Assembly (NCBI RefSeq): GCF_901482695.1
Contig: NZ_LR590484.1
Location: 2,728,001 to 2,792,000 of the forward strand
From: Sphingobacterium thalpophilum
GTDB lineage: Bacteria > Bacteroidota > Bacteroidia > Sphingobacteriales > Sphingobacteriaceae
DNA length: 64,000 nucleotides
Reading direction: 5' to 3'
Numbering within the stretch: the stretch's first letter is position 1; each line of letters starts with the position of its first letter. A program made the position numbers and the translations under genes. The notes beneath the pieces are model-generated. The model saw only the letters and a program-made list of their open reading frames with translations, was not told the DNA's origin and did no database searches. Positions 17,483-27,405 of this stretch are shown in pieces.

Positions 17483-20400
17483 ATGATAAGCAAACAGTTG
17501 TTGAGCAGGGGAATTGCCGTGGTGGCAATGACTGGCATGAGCTCGTTGGTCTGGGCGCAGTCCCTGACAGGATCGGTTGTTTCTACGGACACAGGTCTGC
17601 CGATCGGTGGAGCAAGTATTACGGTAAAGAATCAGAAGGTGTCGACAAGCAGTGATGAATCGGGAAAGTTCTCATTGACCGCCGCGAAAGGTTCTACTTT
17701 GACGGTATCTTATGTAGGGTATAAAACAGAGGAAGTCACTGTCACGGGACCCAGCATGGTTATCCGGCTTCAACCGACAACTTCGGATCTCGATGAAGTG
17801 GTTGTGATAGGCTACGGTGTTCAAAAGAAGAAACTGAATACCGGGGCCAACTTAAAAGTGGAAGGCGAGGATCTACAGAAGCGCAATCAGCTGAATCCTT
17901 TGCAGTCCCTGCAGGGACAAGCGCCGGGGGTCTCCATCGCTTCTACCTCTGGGCAGCCCGGGGCCGACATGAAGGTTGTCGTCCGTGGACTGGGGACCAT
18001 CGGTAACTCTGGACCATTGTATGTTATTGATGGTGTCCCCGGAGGAGATATCTCCGTATTGAATGCGGCAGATATTCAGTCGATAGACGTATTAAAAGAT
18101 GCTGCCTCTGCTGCGATCTACGGCTCGCAGGCCGCAAATGGAGTGGTACTGGTCACGACCAAGATGGGGGCTGCAGGCAAGAGTATGCTTTCCTTTGACG
18201 GGTATACGGGGATACAGAATGTGGCACGGAAAGCCAAGTTGCTGGATGCGGCGCAATACAAACTCATTATGAACGAACAGTCCCTCAATTCCGGTGCATC
18301 TGTAATTGATTTCGACAGTATGCCGGGGCTGGCCAATACCAATTGGCTCGATTATATGTTTAAGGACAACGCTAAGATGGACAATTACAATGTTGGACTG
18401 ACAGGCGGCTCCGAAAAATCTACCTACGCGTTATCCTTAAATTACATCAGTCAGGAGGGGATTGTCGGAGGTAAGGATGTATCGAATTATCAACGCTATG
18501 GTTTTAGGAGCAATTCGGAGCACAAACTCTTCGATAATTTTCTAAAAATCGGTCAGCATCTCAACTTTAATTATATCAAAAATCGCGGGATAAGCGTCGG
18601 AAACCAATATAACAATACCTTGCGCGGAGCTTTTGCGACTTCTCCGCTATCGCCCGTCTACTCGGACAACGGTCTTTACGGCAGCCCTTTTAACGATACC
18701 TCGAATTCGCCTTGGTACAATGGGGATAGCAATCCCTATGGTGTGATGATGACCAATTCGAACAATAGCAATGACGGACAGAAATTATTGGCCGATGTCT
18801 TTGCTGAAGTGGAACCAATCAAAGGACTGAAAGTCCGCTCTTTGTTGGGATTTAATTACTACGCCTCGGAATATAGGAGCTTTACACCATTGTACCGCTT
18901 CTCGATTTACACCTACAATCAGGACCATACGACAACTTCACAAAATATGAGCAAGGGGCATACCCTGACCTGGACGAATACAGCATCCTACGATTTTGAT
19001 CTTCATACAGATCACCGCTTTTCGGCAATGGTGGGGATGGAGTCCCTGCGCTATCAGGGCACCTATCTGTCGGGATCAAACTGGAATCTGCTGTCGCAGT
19101 TCAACGATTTTGCCCATGCTTATCTGGACAACACCACAGGACAGGCCCATCTGGACGAGAAGGGTAACGTCGTTGAGACACGTACAGTTTCGGGCCGTCC
19201 GGAAAATGTGACACGAAGAGTCTCCTATTTCGGAAGGTTGGGCTATAATTATAAAGAAAAGTATCTGCTGAATGCTACTCTGCGCGCTGATGCCTCTTCT
19301 AAATTTTCGAGAGCAAACCGCTGGGGATATTTTCCTTCGGTATCAGCAGGCTGGGTGATCTCTTCGGAGGACTTCTTCAGGGAGAATTTTGCCGGAATCA
19401 ACTTTTTCAAACTTCGCGCATCCTGGGGGCAGGTGGGCAATCAGGATATTGCCGACTTCCAGTATGCAGCCCCCATCAGCACTTCAACAGGTATCACATC
19501 GTCAAACCCCGGGGCGCATTATGTTTTCGGGACCAGCAACAAGAATATCCCCGGGGCTTATCCCAGCCGCTTGTCCAATCCTAAGTTAACCTGGGAAACT
19601 TCGGAGCAGACGAATATCGGATTCGATGCGAAGTTTGCGCACAACCGACTGGACGTCGTGGCTGATTTTTATGTAAAAACAACCAAGGATTGGTTGGTAA
19701 CAGCACCTGTATTGGCAACGACGGGTACGCTGCCTCCTTTTATCAATGGTGGCGATGTGAAAAATACAGGTGTGGAACTCGCCTTTAACTGGTCGGACAA
19801 GATCAATGAAGTGAAGTACCGGTTTGGCGTTAATGGTGCCTACAATAAGAACAAGGTCGGACAAATTCCCACAGAAGATGGGATAATACATGGACAGACT
19901 GCCATGTTGTACGATAATTCAGAAGAGTTTTACCGCGCAGCCAATGGCCTGCCCATCGGTTATTTCTGGGGGTATAAGACCGATGGATTATTTCAGAATC
20001 AGGCCGAAATCGAAGCATGGAAAACAGCTGGACGTGGGATACTGCAAGCCGATGTCAAACCGGGCGATGTCAAGTATGTTGACCAGAATAATGATGGAAT
20101 TATCAATGCTTCGGATAAGGTCAATCTGGGGGTAGGCATGCCCGATTTTACCTATGGGTTCAACATCGGACTGGATTATAAAGGATTTGATTTCTCGGTC
20201 AATGCATACGGTTCATTAGGTAATAAGATCGTACAGTCTTATCGGAACCATACCAATAAACAAGCGAATTATACAACACGAATCCTGGATCGCTGGACGG
20301 GAGAAGGTACTTCCAATATAATTCCTCGTGTTACAGAAACCAATGTCAACTGGCAGTTTTCCGATCTATACATTCAAGACGGCGATTTCCTTAGGATCAG

Positions 20401-20620
20401 CAACGTAACCTTGGGTTATGATCTCTCCAGGTTGATAAAATGGAAATATGGCAATCAGATCCGTTTTTATGTGCAGGGACAGAACCTGCTGACCTTTACT
20501 AAATACGACGGAATGGATCCGGAGATCGGTTATGGGACAGACGGCTGGGTATCGGGCATCGATCTCGGTTATTATCCCAGACCGAGAACTGTATTATTTG
20601 GCTTAAATGTGAAATTCTAA
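17483..20620 (+). CDS. SusC/RagA-family TonB-linked outer-membrane transporter
   Basis: 1045 residues. Signal peptide (about 1-25, ending VWAQ), a CarboxypepD_reg-like domain (about 28-95, GSVVSTDTGLPIGGASITVK), the TonB-box region DLDEVVVIGYGVQKKK (about 103-118), a plug domain (GLGTIGNSGPLYVIDGVPGG; DVLKDAASAAIYG) and a large C-terminal 22-strand barrel ending in a terminal Phe (FGLNVKF). It imports oligosaccharides across the outer membrane with the SusD partner encoded 12 nt downstream. The neighbouring GH31, GH43 and GH2 suggest hemicellulose fragments as cargo. Confidence 0.95.
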   Translation: MISKQLLSRGIAVVAMTGMSSLVWAQSLTGSVVSTDTGLPIGGASITVKNQKVSTSSDESGKFSLTAAKGSTLTVSYVGYKTEEVTVTGPSMVIRLQPTTSDLDEVVVIGYGVQKKKLNTGANLKVEGEDLQKRNQLNPLQSLQGQAPGVSIASTSGQPGADMKVVVRGLGTIGNSGPLYVIDGVPGGDISVLNAADIQSIDVLKDAASAAIYGSQAANGVVLVTTKMGAAGKSMLSFDGYTGIQNVARKAKLLDAAQYKLIMNEQSLNSGASVIDFDSMPGLANTNWLDYMFKDNAKMDNYNVGLTGGSEKSTYALSLNYISQEGIVGGKDVSNYQRYGFRSNSEHKLFDNFLKIGQHLNFNYIKNRGISVGNQYNNTLRGAFATSPLSPVYSDNGLYGSPFNDTSNSPWYNGDSNPYGVMMTNSNNSNDGQKLLADVFAEVEPIKGLKVRSLLGFNYYASEYRSFTPLYRFSIYTYNQDHTTTSQNMSKGHTLTWTNTASYDFDLHTDHRFSAMVGMESLRYQGTYLSGSNWNLLSQFNDFAHAYLDNTTGQAHLDEKGNVVETRTVSGRPENVTRRVSYFGRLGYNYKEKYLLNATLRADASSKFSRANRWGYFPSVSAGWVISSEDFFRENFAGINFFKLRASWGQVGNQDIADFQYAAPISTSTGITSSNPGAHYVFGTSNKNIPGAYPSRLSNPKLTWETSEQTNIGFDAKFAHNRLDVVADFYVKTTKDWLVTAPVLATTGTLPPFINGGDVKNTGVELAFNWSDKINEVKYRFGVNGAYNKNKVGQIPTEDGIIHGQTAMLYDNSEEFYRAANGLPIGYFWGYKTDGLFQNQAEIEAWKTAGRGILQADVKPGDVKYVDQNNDGIINASDKVNLGVGMPDFTYGFNIGLDYKGFDFSVNAYGSLGNKIVQSYRNHTNKQANYTTRILDRWTGEGTSNIIPRVTETNVNWQFSDLYIQDGDFLRISNVTLGYDLSRLIKWKYGNQIRFYVQGQNLLTFTKYDGMDPEIGYGTDGWVSGIDLGYYPRPRTVLFGLNVKF

Positions 20621-20632
20621 AATCGAGAAATC

Positions 20633-22261
20633 ATGAAAAAATCGAGTTATATCTATCATTCAGTACTTATTGGATCCTTGTTGTTGGGCTCATGCTCATC
20701 CAGTTTTCTGGATGTCGAACCCATGACGAGCGTCCTGGAAAACAATTTTTATAAAACTGTGGCAGATGCTGAGATGGCCCTCGTCGGCTGTTACGATGGT
20801 TACCAACGTACCACTTCCAATGGAAACCAGTCTTTTTACATAACGGCGGAAGTGGCCGGCGATAACTGCTTTGGCGGGACGGGTACAACAGACGGGCGCG
20901 CATTTCAGGCGATAGACCGTTTTGATATTGCCCAGTCGCAATCGGATAACAATATTTTTGATGGTACCTGGTCCGATTACTATGCCGGTATCTTCCGATG
21001 TAACACCTTGCTGGGGAAATTGGACGGAACAGATTTTACAGGGAACACGACAGCGCGTACACGGATCGAAGGCGAAACTAAATTTTTACGGGCACTGATG
21101 TACTTTGATCTGGTGCGTCTCTTCGAAAAGGTACCTCTGCTGACGGTTCCGACAAATGACAACATCCCCCAGTCCGATCCAAAGGAAATCTATAAACTGA
21201 TCGTTTCCGACCTGAAGTTTGCTGCTGCCAATATTCCTGCGGACGCTTACCCCAAGTCGGCTGCCGCGACCAATGATGGACGGGCGACACCTTTTGCTGC
21301 AAAAGCACTATTGGCCCGTGTCTATTTATTCTACGCAGGATATTATGGCAGTGAAGATATCGGCGTTTCTAAAGCAGAAGCCCTGGCGGGGCTAGAAGAC
21401 ATCGTCAGCAGCGGCCAATTTGCGCTGGTGGCAGATTTCAAGAATCTGTGGCCGGCAGCAAGTTATATTCCCAATGCCAGCGACAATACGCTGGACATCT
21501 CAAAATATGCAGGAAAGGGTAATTCCGAAGTGGTTTTTGCACAGAAATTCAACAACACTTCCAATTACAATGGCTATGTTGATGGCAACCGTTGGGTGGT
21601 ATTTCTTGGCCTCCGCGGTAAGAATTGGTCTCCCTACGGTCAGGGGTGGGGCGCCTGTACGGTGAGCAAAAGTTTTTTCAACGAATTTGACAACAACGAT
21701 ACCCGAAAGTCTGCCTCAATTATTGATATCGAAGGTGAAAAGATCACCGGATTTAATCTGAAAGATCAGCGTGAGTATACTGGGTATGCCGTGAAGAAAT
21801 ATGCACCGACGGCGCTGCCCGATGGGACTACCAATACAGGGGGAGATAAGGATATGCAGCTCTCGCAGGATCAGGATTACTTTGTCATCCGTTATGCAGA
21901 TGTGCTGCTGATGGCTGCCGAACTAGGCTCTGCAAATGCACAGAAATATTTCGACGAAGTGCGAAAACGAGCCTATAAAGAGCATTTTGTGGCGGTTGCT
22001 GCTACCAAAAACAACATTCTTAAGGAACGAAAGTTTGAGTTCGCTTTTGAAGGTATCCGTTATTGGGATGTATTGCGGCAGGGGCTAAATAACGCTGCGG
22101 CTATCCTTGAAACGTCTGAAGATGTCCTGAGCGGCTCTGTTTCTGAAAAAGTCACTGTTACGAAGGACAAGTTTCTGAAGACGAGAGGGTTTATGCAGAT
22201 TCCAAATAAACAGATCACTTTGTCCAATGGTGTACTAAAACAGAATGAAGGCTGGAATTAA
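20633..22261 (+). CDS. SusD/RagB-family surface glycan-binding lipoprotein
   Basis: 542 residues. Lipoprotein signal with lipobox LLGSC (Cys at about residue 21) followed by SSSFLDVEP, the standard SusD N-terminus. Helical TPR-like core with RALMYFDLVRLFEKVPL and YFVIRYADVLLMAAE, and the C-terminal ERKFEFAFEGIRYWDVLRQG motif. It caps the SusC barrel and captures the glycan. The stop is 49 nt before the next lipoprotein gene, all in one operon. Confidence 0.95.
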   Translation: MKKSSYIYHSVLIGSLLLGSCSSSFLDVEPMTSVLENNFYKTVADAEMALVGCYDGYQRTTSNGNQSFYITAEVAGDNCFGGTGTTDGRAFQAIDRFDIAQSQSDNNIFDGTWSDYYAGIFRCNTLLGKLDGTDFTGNTTARTRIEGETKFLRALMYFDLVRLFEKVPLLTVPTNDNIPQSDPKEIYKLIVSDLKFAAANIPADAYPKSAAATNDGRATPFAAKALLARVYLFYAGYYGSEDIGVSKAEALAGLEDIVSSGQFALVADFKNLWPAASYIPNASDNTLDISKYAGKGNSEVVFAQKFNNTSNYNGYVDGNRWVVFLGLRGKNWSPYGQGWGACTVSKSFFNEFDNNDTRKSASIIDIEGEKITGFNLKDQREYTGYAVKKYAPTALPDGTTNTGGDKDMQLSQDQDYFVIRYADVLLMAAELGSANAQKYFDEVRKRAYKEHFVAVAATKNNILKERKFEFAFEGIRYWDVLRQGLNNAAAILETSEDVLSGSVSEKVTVTKDKFLKTRGFMQIPNKQITLSNGVLKQNEGWN

Positions 22262-22310
22262 TGAATCATGTCGCCAGACTCCGTGCTGGCTGAACTTAAA
22301 TTTTGAACAT

Positions 22311-23243
22311 ATGAAAAAGATAATATATGCGATCTGCTGCTTTGCGGTGGTGGTACTACTGGGAGGCTGTTCGCCCGAGGAATATTCGCTTGGGCAGATT
22401 GATGTGACCTCCGCGCAGTTAGAACTGGGAAAATCATATAAAATTGAACATGATGCCAATAATCCCAATATTGTCTATCTGACAAGTTTAGTGGATCCAA
22501 AGTACACTCCGCTATGGGATCATCCCCAAGGGCATAGTCAGGAGAAGAAAGTAACCTTAAAAATGCCGTTTCCGGGTGAGTACACGGTCAAATTTGGTGT
22601 TGAGACCCGTGGGGGAATTGTCTATGGAGCACCGGTGACGTTTAAAATAGATGAGATGTATGCCGAGTTTATCAGTGATGAAACCTGGACCTTGATATCG
22701 GGTGGGGCGGGGAACGAGAAAACCTGGTATCTGGATCTGGATGCGGCAGGCAGGTCCCGCTATTTTAAGGGGCCTATGTATTTTTATGGAACCGGAGACT
22801 GGTGGGGCTCGATAAATAAGACTGCTGAACCCCTGAACGGTGATTCATGGCTCTGGGATGCAGAATGGAAAAGCAACAGCTGGATCATGCCCGCGGGCGA
22901 CTATGGTAGCATGACTTTCGACCTGAAAGGTGCAGCCAATGTTTATGTGAACCATGCCATGCTTGGAAAGACACAAAAAGGTACATTCAATATAGATACT
23001 GAAAAGAAAACGATACGGCTTACTGGAGCAGCACCATTACATGGCGCACCGCAGGATAAGATCGTCGTCGACTGGGGTGATGTACGCATTATGTCCTTAA
23101 CCGAACATACCATGCAGTTAGCTGTACTTAGAGATCCCGTATTATCCAATGACAGCGCGGCCATGCTGACCTTCAATTTTATCAGCAAGGAGTACAAAGA
23201 AAGTTTAGAAGAAAGCCAGAATGGGGATCATTCGGCTAAATAG
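22311..23243 (+). CDS. Putative surface glycan-binding lipoprotein (SusE/SGBP position)
   Basis: 310 residues. The start at ATG 22311 gives a lipoprotein signal ending LLGGC (Cys at residue 20). A longer in-frame start at 22245 inside susD would bury the signal and is rejected. A PKD-like domain (about 28-115, ending APVTFKIDE) is followed by an unassigned beta-rich region with many Trp (about 125-290: WYLDLDAAG, GTGDWWGS, SWLWDAEW). The gene occupies the slot after susD where loci encode extra surface glycan-binding proteins, which is the basis of the call; no family hit is certain. GH16-like folds share some Trp-rich motifs, but I see no catalytic E-x-D-x-E. Confidence 0.65.
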   Translation: MKKIIYAICCFAVVVLLGGCSPEEYSLGQIDVTSAQLELGKSYKIEHDANNPNIVYLTSLVDPKYTPLWDHPQGHSQEKKVTLKMPFPGEYTVKFGVETRGGIVYGAPVTFKIDEMYAEFISDETWTLISGGAGNEKTWYLDLDAAGRSRYFKGPMYFYGTGDWWGSINKTAEPLNGDSWLWDAEWKSNSWIMPAGDYGSMTFDLKGAANVYVNHAMLGKTQKGTFNIDTEKKTIRLTGAAPLHGAPQDKIVVDWGDVRIMSLTEHTMQLAVLRDPVLSNDSAAMLTFNFISKEYKESLEESQNGDHSAK

Positions 23244-23286
23244 AGATTTGAATTGCGAAACGATGTTGATATTTAATTTGGGGTAC

Positions 23287-24876
23287 ATGAGGCACATAAG
23301 CTCAGTTATCTATGTTACTTTTCTGCTATTTTACCTGCCTGTTGCTTTTGGACAGGCGGGATTTAAAAATCCGGTTATCAGAGGATTTAATCCCGATCCG
23401 AGCATCTGCCGGGTAGGAGAAGACTTCTATCTGGTAACTTCCTCATTTGAGTATTTCCCGGGCTTACCTATTTATCACAGTAAAGATCTGGTGCATTGGG
23501 AACAGGGCGGACATTGTCTGACACGGTCTTCGCAGCTACAGCTCGCGAATGCGCACTCTTCAGGCGGATTATTTGCACCGTCCATCCGTTACCACGATGG
23601 CTTGTTTTATGTGATCTGTACCAATGTGTCCGATAAAGGAAACTTTTACTGCACGGCGGAAAATCCCGCCGGCCCTTGGAGCGATCCGACCTGGGTAGAT
23701 ATAAAAAGTATAGATCCTGACATTTTTTGGGATGATGATGGGCAGAGTTATTTTGTCACTCAGGGAGACGAAGGTATCCGGGTAACGGCGATAGATCTGG
23801 AGAGCGGTAAGCTGCGGTCTTCCGAACGACTGGTATGGGCGGGGACTGGAGGACGTTTTCCTGAAGCACCCCATATCTATAAAAAAGATGGCTATTATTA
23901 CCTGTTGTTGGGTGAGGGCGGAACGGAGTATGCACATAGTGCAAGTATAGGGCGCAGCCGTTCCATATGGGGACCTTATGAATCATGTCCGCTCAATCCG
24001 ATTCTGTCCCATTCCAACCGGCTGGGGCAGGGGAGCCCAATCCAGGGGGTAGGGCATGCCGATTTCATTCAGGCCGCGGACGGCTCCTGGTGGACGGTAT
24101 TTCTGGGCTTTCGTGTGACTCAGCCTTACAGCTATTACCATATTCTGGGAAGGGAAACTTTTTTGGCACCGGTGAGCTGGCCTAAAGATGGCTGGCCGCA
24201 GATCAACGGAAATGGTATTATACAGCTCGACATGCAGGTTGCTACCTTGCCTAAGGTCACCTTTACCGCACCACCTGTACGGGATGAGTTTAACCAGCCC
24301 GAATTAGGTTTGTCCTGGCAATATTTACGTAATCCCGATTCGGCCAGTTACTCACTGTCTGAACGACGGGGGAGCCTACGCTTATCGACCAGTCCAGTTA
24401 CATTGAACGAAATCGGTTCACCATCGTTCATCGGTAGAAGGCAGACAGAACATGACTTTGAAGCAGGCACACAACTGGAATTCGTAGCCAAGGCCGACAA
24501 TGAGGAGGCCGGACTGACACTCTATCAAACGAATTCTCACCACTATGATTTTTTTGTCAGACGTAAAGGAAAGGATTATTTTCTACAGTTAAGGGTACAT
24601 GTGGGGTCACTGCAATATATCGTCGCCGAAAAGAAAATATCGGGCAATAAGGTAGAGCTGAAAATCTCCGGTACAGCTTCATCTTATCAATTTGCATATA
24701 AAGAGTCTCCCATGGATAAAATTACGATAGTAGGAAACGTAGACACCCGTTACCTCAGTACAGAGGTGGCGGGTGGTTTTACCGGCGTGATGGTCGGCTT
24801 ATTTACAAGTTCCAATGGCAAGCCGACGAATGCACAGGCATTTTTTGACTGGTTTGATTACCGTGCAGCGCTTTGA
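23287..24876 (+). CDS. Glycoside hydrolase family 43 (alpha-L-arabinofuranosidase or beta-xylosidase)
   Basis: About 529 residues from the start chosen at 23287, which gives a clean signal peptide (MRHISSVIYV... ending AFGQ). In-frame ATGs at 23221 and 23263 are possible but place extra residues before it. The five-bladed propeller shows the three GH43 acids: base D37 (NPDPS), pKa modulator D145 (DPDIFWDDDG) and acid E193 (FPEAPH). A C-terminal beta-sandwich (about 345-525) of the type found in bacterial xylosidase/arabinofuranosidase GH43 members follows. In xyloglucan loci, such enzymes remove arabinose from side chains. Activity cannot be told apart from beta-xylosidase by sequence alone. 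Confidence 0.87.
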   Translation: MRHISSVIYVTFLLFYLPVAFGQAGFKNPVIRGFNPDPSICRVGEDFYLVTSSFEYFPGLPIYHSKDLVHWEQGGHCLTRSSQLQLANAHSSGGLFAPSIRYHDGLFYVICTNVSDKGNFYCTAENPAGPWSDPTWVDIKSIDPDIFWDDDGQSYFVTQGDEGIRVTAIDLESGKLRSSERLVWAGTGGRFPEAPHIYKKDGYYYLLLGEGGTEYAHSASIGRSRSIWGPYESCPLNPILSHSNRLGQGSPIQGVGHADFIQAADGSWWTVFLGFRVTQPYSYYHILGRETFLAPVSWPKDGWPQINGNGIIQLDMQVATLPKVTFTAPPVRDEFNQPELGLSWQYLRNPDSASYSLSERRGSLRLSTSPVTLNEIGSPSFIGRRQTEHDFEAGTQLEFVAKADNEEAGLTLYQTNSHHYDFFVRRKGKDYFLQLRVHVGSLQYIVAEKKISGNKVELKISGTASSYQFAYKESPMDKITIVGNVDTRYLSTEVAGGFTGVMVGLFTSSNGKPTNAQAFFDWFDYRAAL

Positions 24877-24903
24877 TCCTTGGTTATGATAATAATTTGA
24901 TGT

Positions 24904-27345
24904 ATGCTTTATCTATTTTCTATTGTGCAGTATTCCCGGATATGGGGCACCCTGTACATTTGGCTGGCCATGGCGCTGACGGTGGCCGGACAGTCACGGC
25001 AGGAACTTAATTTTAATAGGGGCTGGTGGTTTAAGCTTGATTCAAGCCGGCAATACGTGAGCGAAAAAAGGGGTGAAGGTTGGCGTTTGTTGGACCTGCC
25101 GCACGATTGGAGCATAGAACAGCCATTTCGGCAACATAGCCCCGCCGGCAGCGGTGCCGCATACCTCGACGGGGGAATCGGATGGTATCAAAAGTCCTTT
25201 GTTCTTCCTGCGTCTGCCGTGGGGCAGCGTGTATTCATAGCGTTTGAAGGGATCTATCAAAACAGTGAAGTCTGGATCAATGGGCATTTTCTTGGAAGAA
25301 GGCCCAACGGTTATATCGGATTTGAGTATGAACTTTCTGCCTATCTGCATAAGCTGGGTAGAGAGAATGTACTCACCGTCAAGGTCAACAACAAGGAGCA
25401 GCCCAACTCACGTTTTTATTCGGGCTCCGGTATTTACCGCGATGTGAAACTGGTGATCCGCAATCCGGTCAGTTTGGCAACAGGTGGCACTTTTATTAAA
25501 ACATTGCACCTCGATGAGAGCCGCGCGCTCGTTAATGTAGGACTTGAAATTGAAAATACCAAAGGGGATGCCCCCATTACGGTACTGACGGAGCTGATCT
25601 CCCCACAGGGAAAAGTGGTTGCAAGTAAGCAGAGCAGGCTGAACAAGCTTAGGGCAGGTATGACTAGATGCAGTCAGGATGTAAGCATAGACCGTCCGAT
25701 ATTATGGGATATCGAAAGTCCCCATCAATATAAAGCTGTGGTACAGCTCCTGGCCAACGGGCGTGTGCTCGACCGTCAGGAAACAAAGTTTGGCCTGCGT
25801 CAGTTTTCCTTTGACGAGAAACAGGGATTTGTGCTCAATGGCAGGCAGCGTAAGATCAGAGGCGTATGTTTACATAGTGATCTGGGCGCTTTAGGTATGG
25901 CATTTAACCGGTCAGCAGCATTGCGGCAGCTGCGTCTGATGAAACAGATGGGAGCGAACGGTATCCGTACCTCACATAATCCGGCGGCACCCGCGCTGCT
26001 GGATCTCTGTGACAGTCTGGGGTTTGTCGTGATGAGCGAGACTTTTGATGTGTGGAAAGGCCAGAAGAACCCCTTTGATTATCATTTGTACTGGGACCAA
26101 TGGCATCAGCGCGACTTTGCAGATCACGTAAAGCGTGACCGTAATCATCCTTCGCTGTTTATCTGGTGTCTGGGCAATGAGGCACAGGAGCAGTGGCACG
26201 CGAGAGCCGATGGAAAAACCATTCCTATGGCCTTGTCAGCGATCGTGGATAGCCTGGACGGTACACGGCCCACCACCATTGCCAACAATGAAATGTCCAA
26301 AGACAATCCTGTGTTAATGAGTACGGCTGTTGATTTGGTAGGCTATAACTATAACCACAAAAAATGGGCGAGTTTTCCGCAGGATCATCCCGGAAAAAAA
26401 TTTATAGTGACGGAGAGCACCTCCGCACTGGCAAGCCGTGGGCAATATGATCTGGTCCCTTATGATTCTGTTAGAATGTGGCCTGAGCGATGGGATATTC
26501 CATTTGACGGCGGTAACAACGATAAGAGCATATCGGCCTATGATCATGTATTTACGCCTTGGGGATCGGATCACCATACAAGCTTGAAGCTGCTGGAAAC
26601 CTATGATCATATTGCGGGCATGTATGTTTGGACAGGATTTGACTATCTGGGCGAACCTACACCGTATACCTGGCCGGCGCGCAGTTCCTATTTTGGCATC
26701 GTCGATTTAGCCGGATTTCCGAAGGATGTATATTACCTCTATCAGAGTGTATGGACCAAGGAGCCTGTTTTGCATCTATTGCCACATTGGAACTGGCAGC
26801 AAGGTGACCGTGTGGATGTCGTCGTTTACTTCAATCAAGCCGATCGGGTGGAACTCTATCTCAATGGTAAAAAGATCGGCGATCAGGCCAAAAATGCAGA
26901 TCGATACGACCTTGTTTTTAAAGGGATTGCGTATGAGGCGGGGACACTGGAGGCCGTCTCTTATCGTCACGGACAAAAAGTACGGAGCAGCAGTGTAAGA
27001 ACAGCAGCCGAGCCTTATCAGATTAAATTGATTGCGGAAAGCCCCACATTGGACGTCGATGCGAAAGAACTTTCGTTTATACACGCCTATATTGTTGATC
27101 AGTTTGGTACCCTTGTTCCTGAGGCGTCGCCGGAAATCGAATTTGGGGTTGAAGGAGATGGAGCGAATCTTGTTGCGACGGACAATGGGAATACAGTGGA
27201 TCATTCCCGTTTTCAGTCCAGATCGCGCCGTGCTTTTCATGGGAAGGCGCTGGCAATTGTGATGGGAGGGAAGCCCGGAAGTATTGTTGTTACGGCAAAA
27301 AGCCCTGGCCTTCATCCAGGGAGGGTGGAGGTGCGTGCTAGATAA
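24904..27345 (+). CDS. Glycoside hydrolase family 2, probable beta-galactosidase
   Basis: 813 residues with a signal peptide (about 1-30, ending TVAGQ). Sugar-binding jelly-roll with LPHDWSIE (about 62-69), an Ig-like linker, then a TIM barrel with acid/base E426 (WCLGNEAQE) and nucleophile E504 (VTESTS). Conserved NGIRTSHNP lies between. C-terminal DUF4982-like and Ig-like domains (about 630-810) are common in secreted Bacteroidota GH2 beta-galactosidases. It likely removes galactose from xyloglucan side chains, exposing xylose for the GH31 enzyme. It is the last gene of the operon, 27 nt after GH43, and ends at the terminator 27360-27405. Confidence 0.88.
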   Translation: MLYLFSIVQYSRIWGTLYIWLAMALTVAGQSRQELNFNRGWWFKLDSSRQYVSEKRGEGWRLLDLPHDWSIEQPFRQHSPAGSGAAYLDGGIGWYQKSFVLPASAVGQRVFIAFEGIYQNSEVWINGHFLGRRPNGYIGFEYELSAYLHKLGRENVLTVKVNNKEQPNSRFYSGSGIYRDVKLVIRNPVSLATGGTFIKTLHLDESRALVNVGLEIENTKGDAPITVLTELISPQGKVVASKQSRLNKLRAGMTRCSQDVSIDRPILWDIESPHQYKAVVQLLANGRVLDRQETKFGLRQFSFDEKQGFVLNGRQRKIRGVCLHSDLGALGMAFNRSAALRQLRLMKQMGANGIRTSHNPAAPALLDLCDSLGFVVMSETFDVWKGQKNPFDYHLYWDQWHQRDFADHVKRDRNHPSLFIWCLGNEAQEQWHARADGKTIPMALSAIVDSLDGTRPTTIANNEMSKDNPVLMSTAVDLVGYNYNHKKWASFPQDHPGKKFIVTESTSALASRGQYDLVPYDSVRMWPERWDIPFDGGNNDKSISAYDHVFTPWGSDHHTSLKLLETYDHIAGMYVWTGFDYLGEPTPYTWPARSSYFGIVDLAGFPKDVYYLYQSVWTKEPVLHLLPHWNWQQGDRVDVVVYFNQADRVELYLNGKKIGDQAKNADRYDLVFKGIAYEAGTLEAVSYRHGQKVRSSSVRTAAEPYQIKLIAESPTLDVDAKELSFIHAYIVDQFGTLVPEASPEIEFGVEGDGANLVATDNGNTVDHSRFQSRSRRAFHGKALAIVMGGKPGSIVVTAKSPGLHPGRVEVRAR

Positions 27346-27359
27346 ATCTTAAGCCTGTG

Positions 27360-27405
27360 GCAGCTTTTGGAGAGCGATTTGTTCTTATTGCTCCCCAAAA
27401 GCTGC
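27360..27405. terminator. Bidirectional hairpin terminator between GH2 and fabH
   Basis: GCAGCTTTTGGAGAGC (27360-27375) pairs with GCTCCCCAAAAGCTGC (27390-27405) with one mismatch. The right arm ends at the base before the fabH stop codon, so the hairpin can serve both converging transcripts. The T-rich part is inside the stem rather than after it. Confidence 0.65.
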
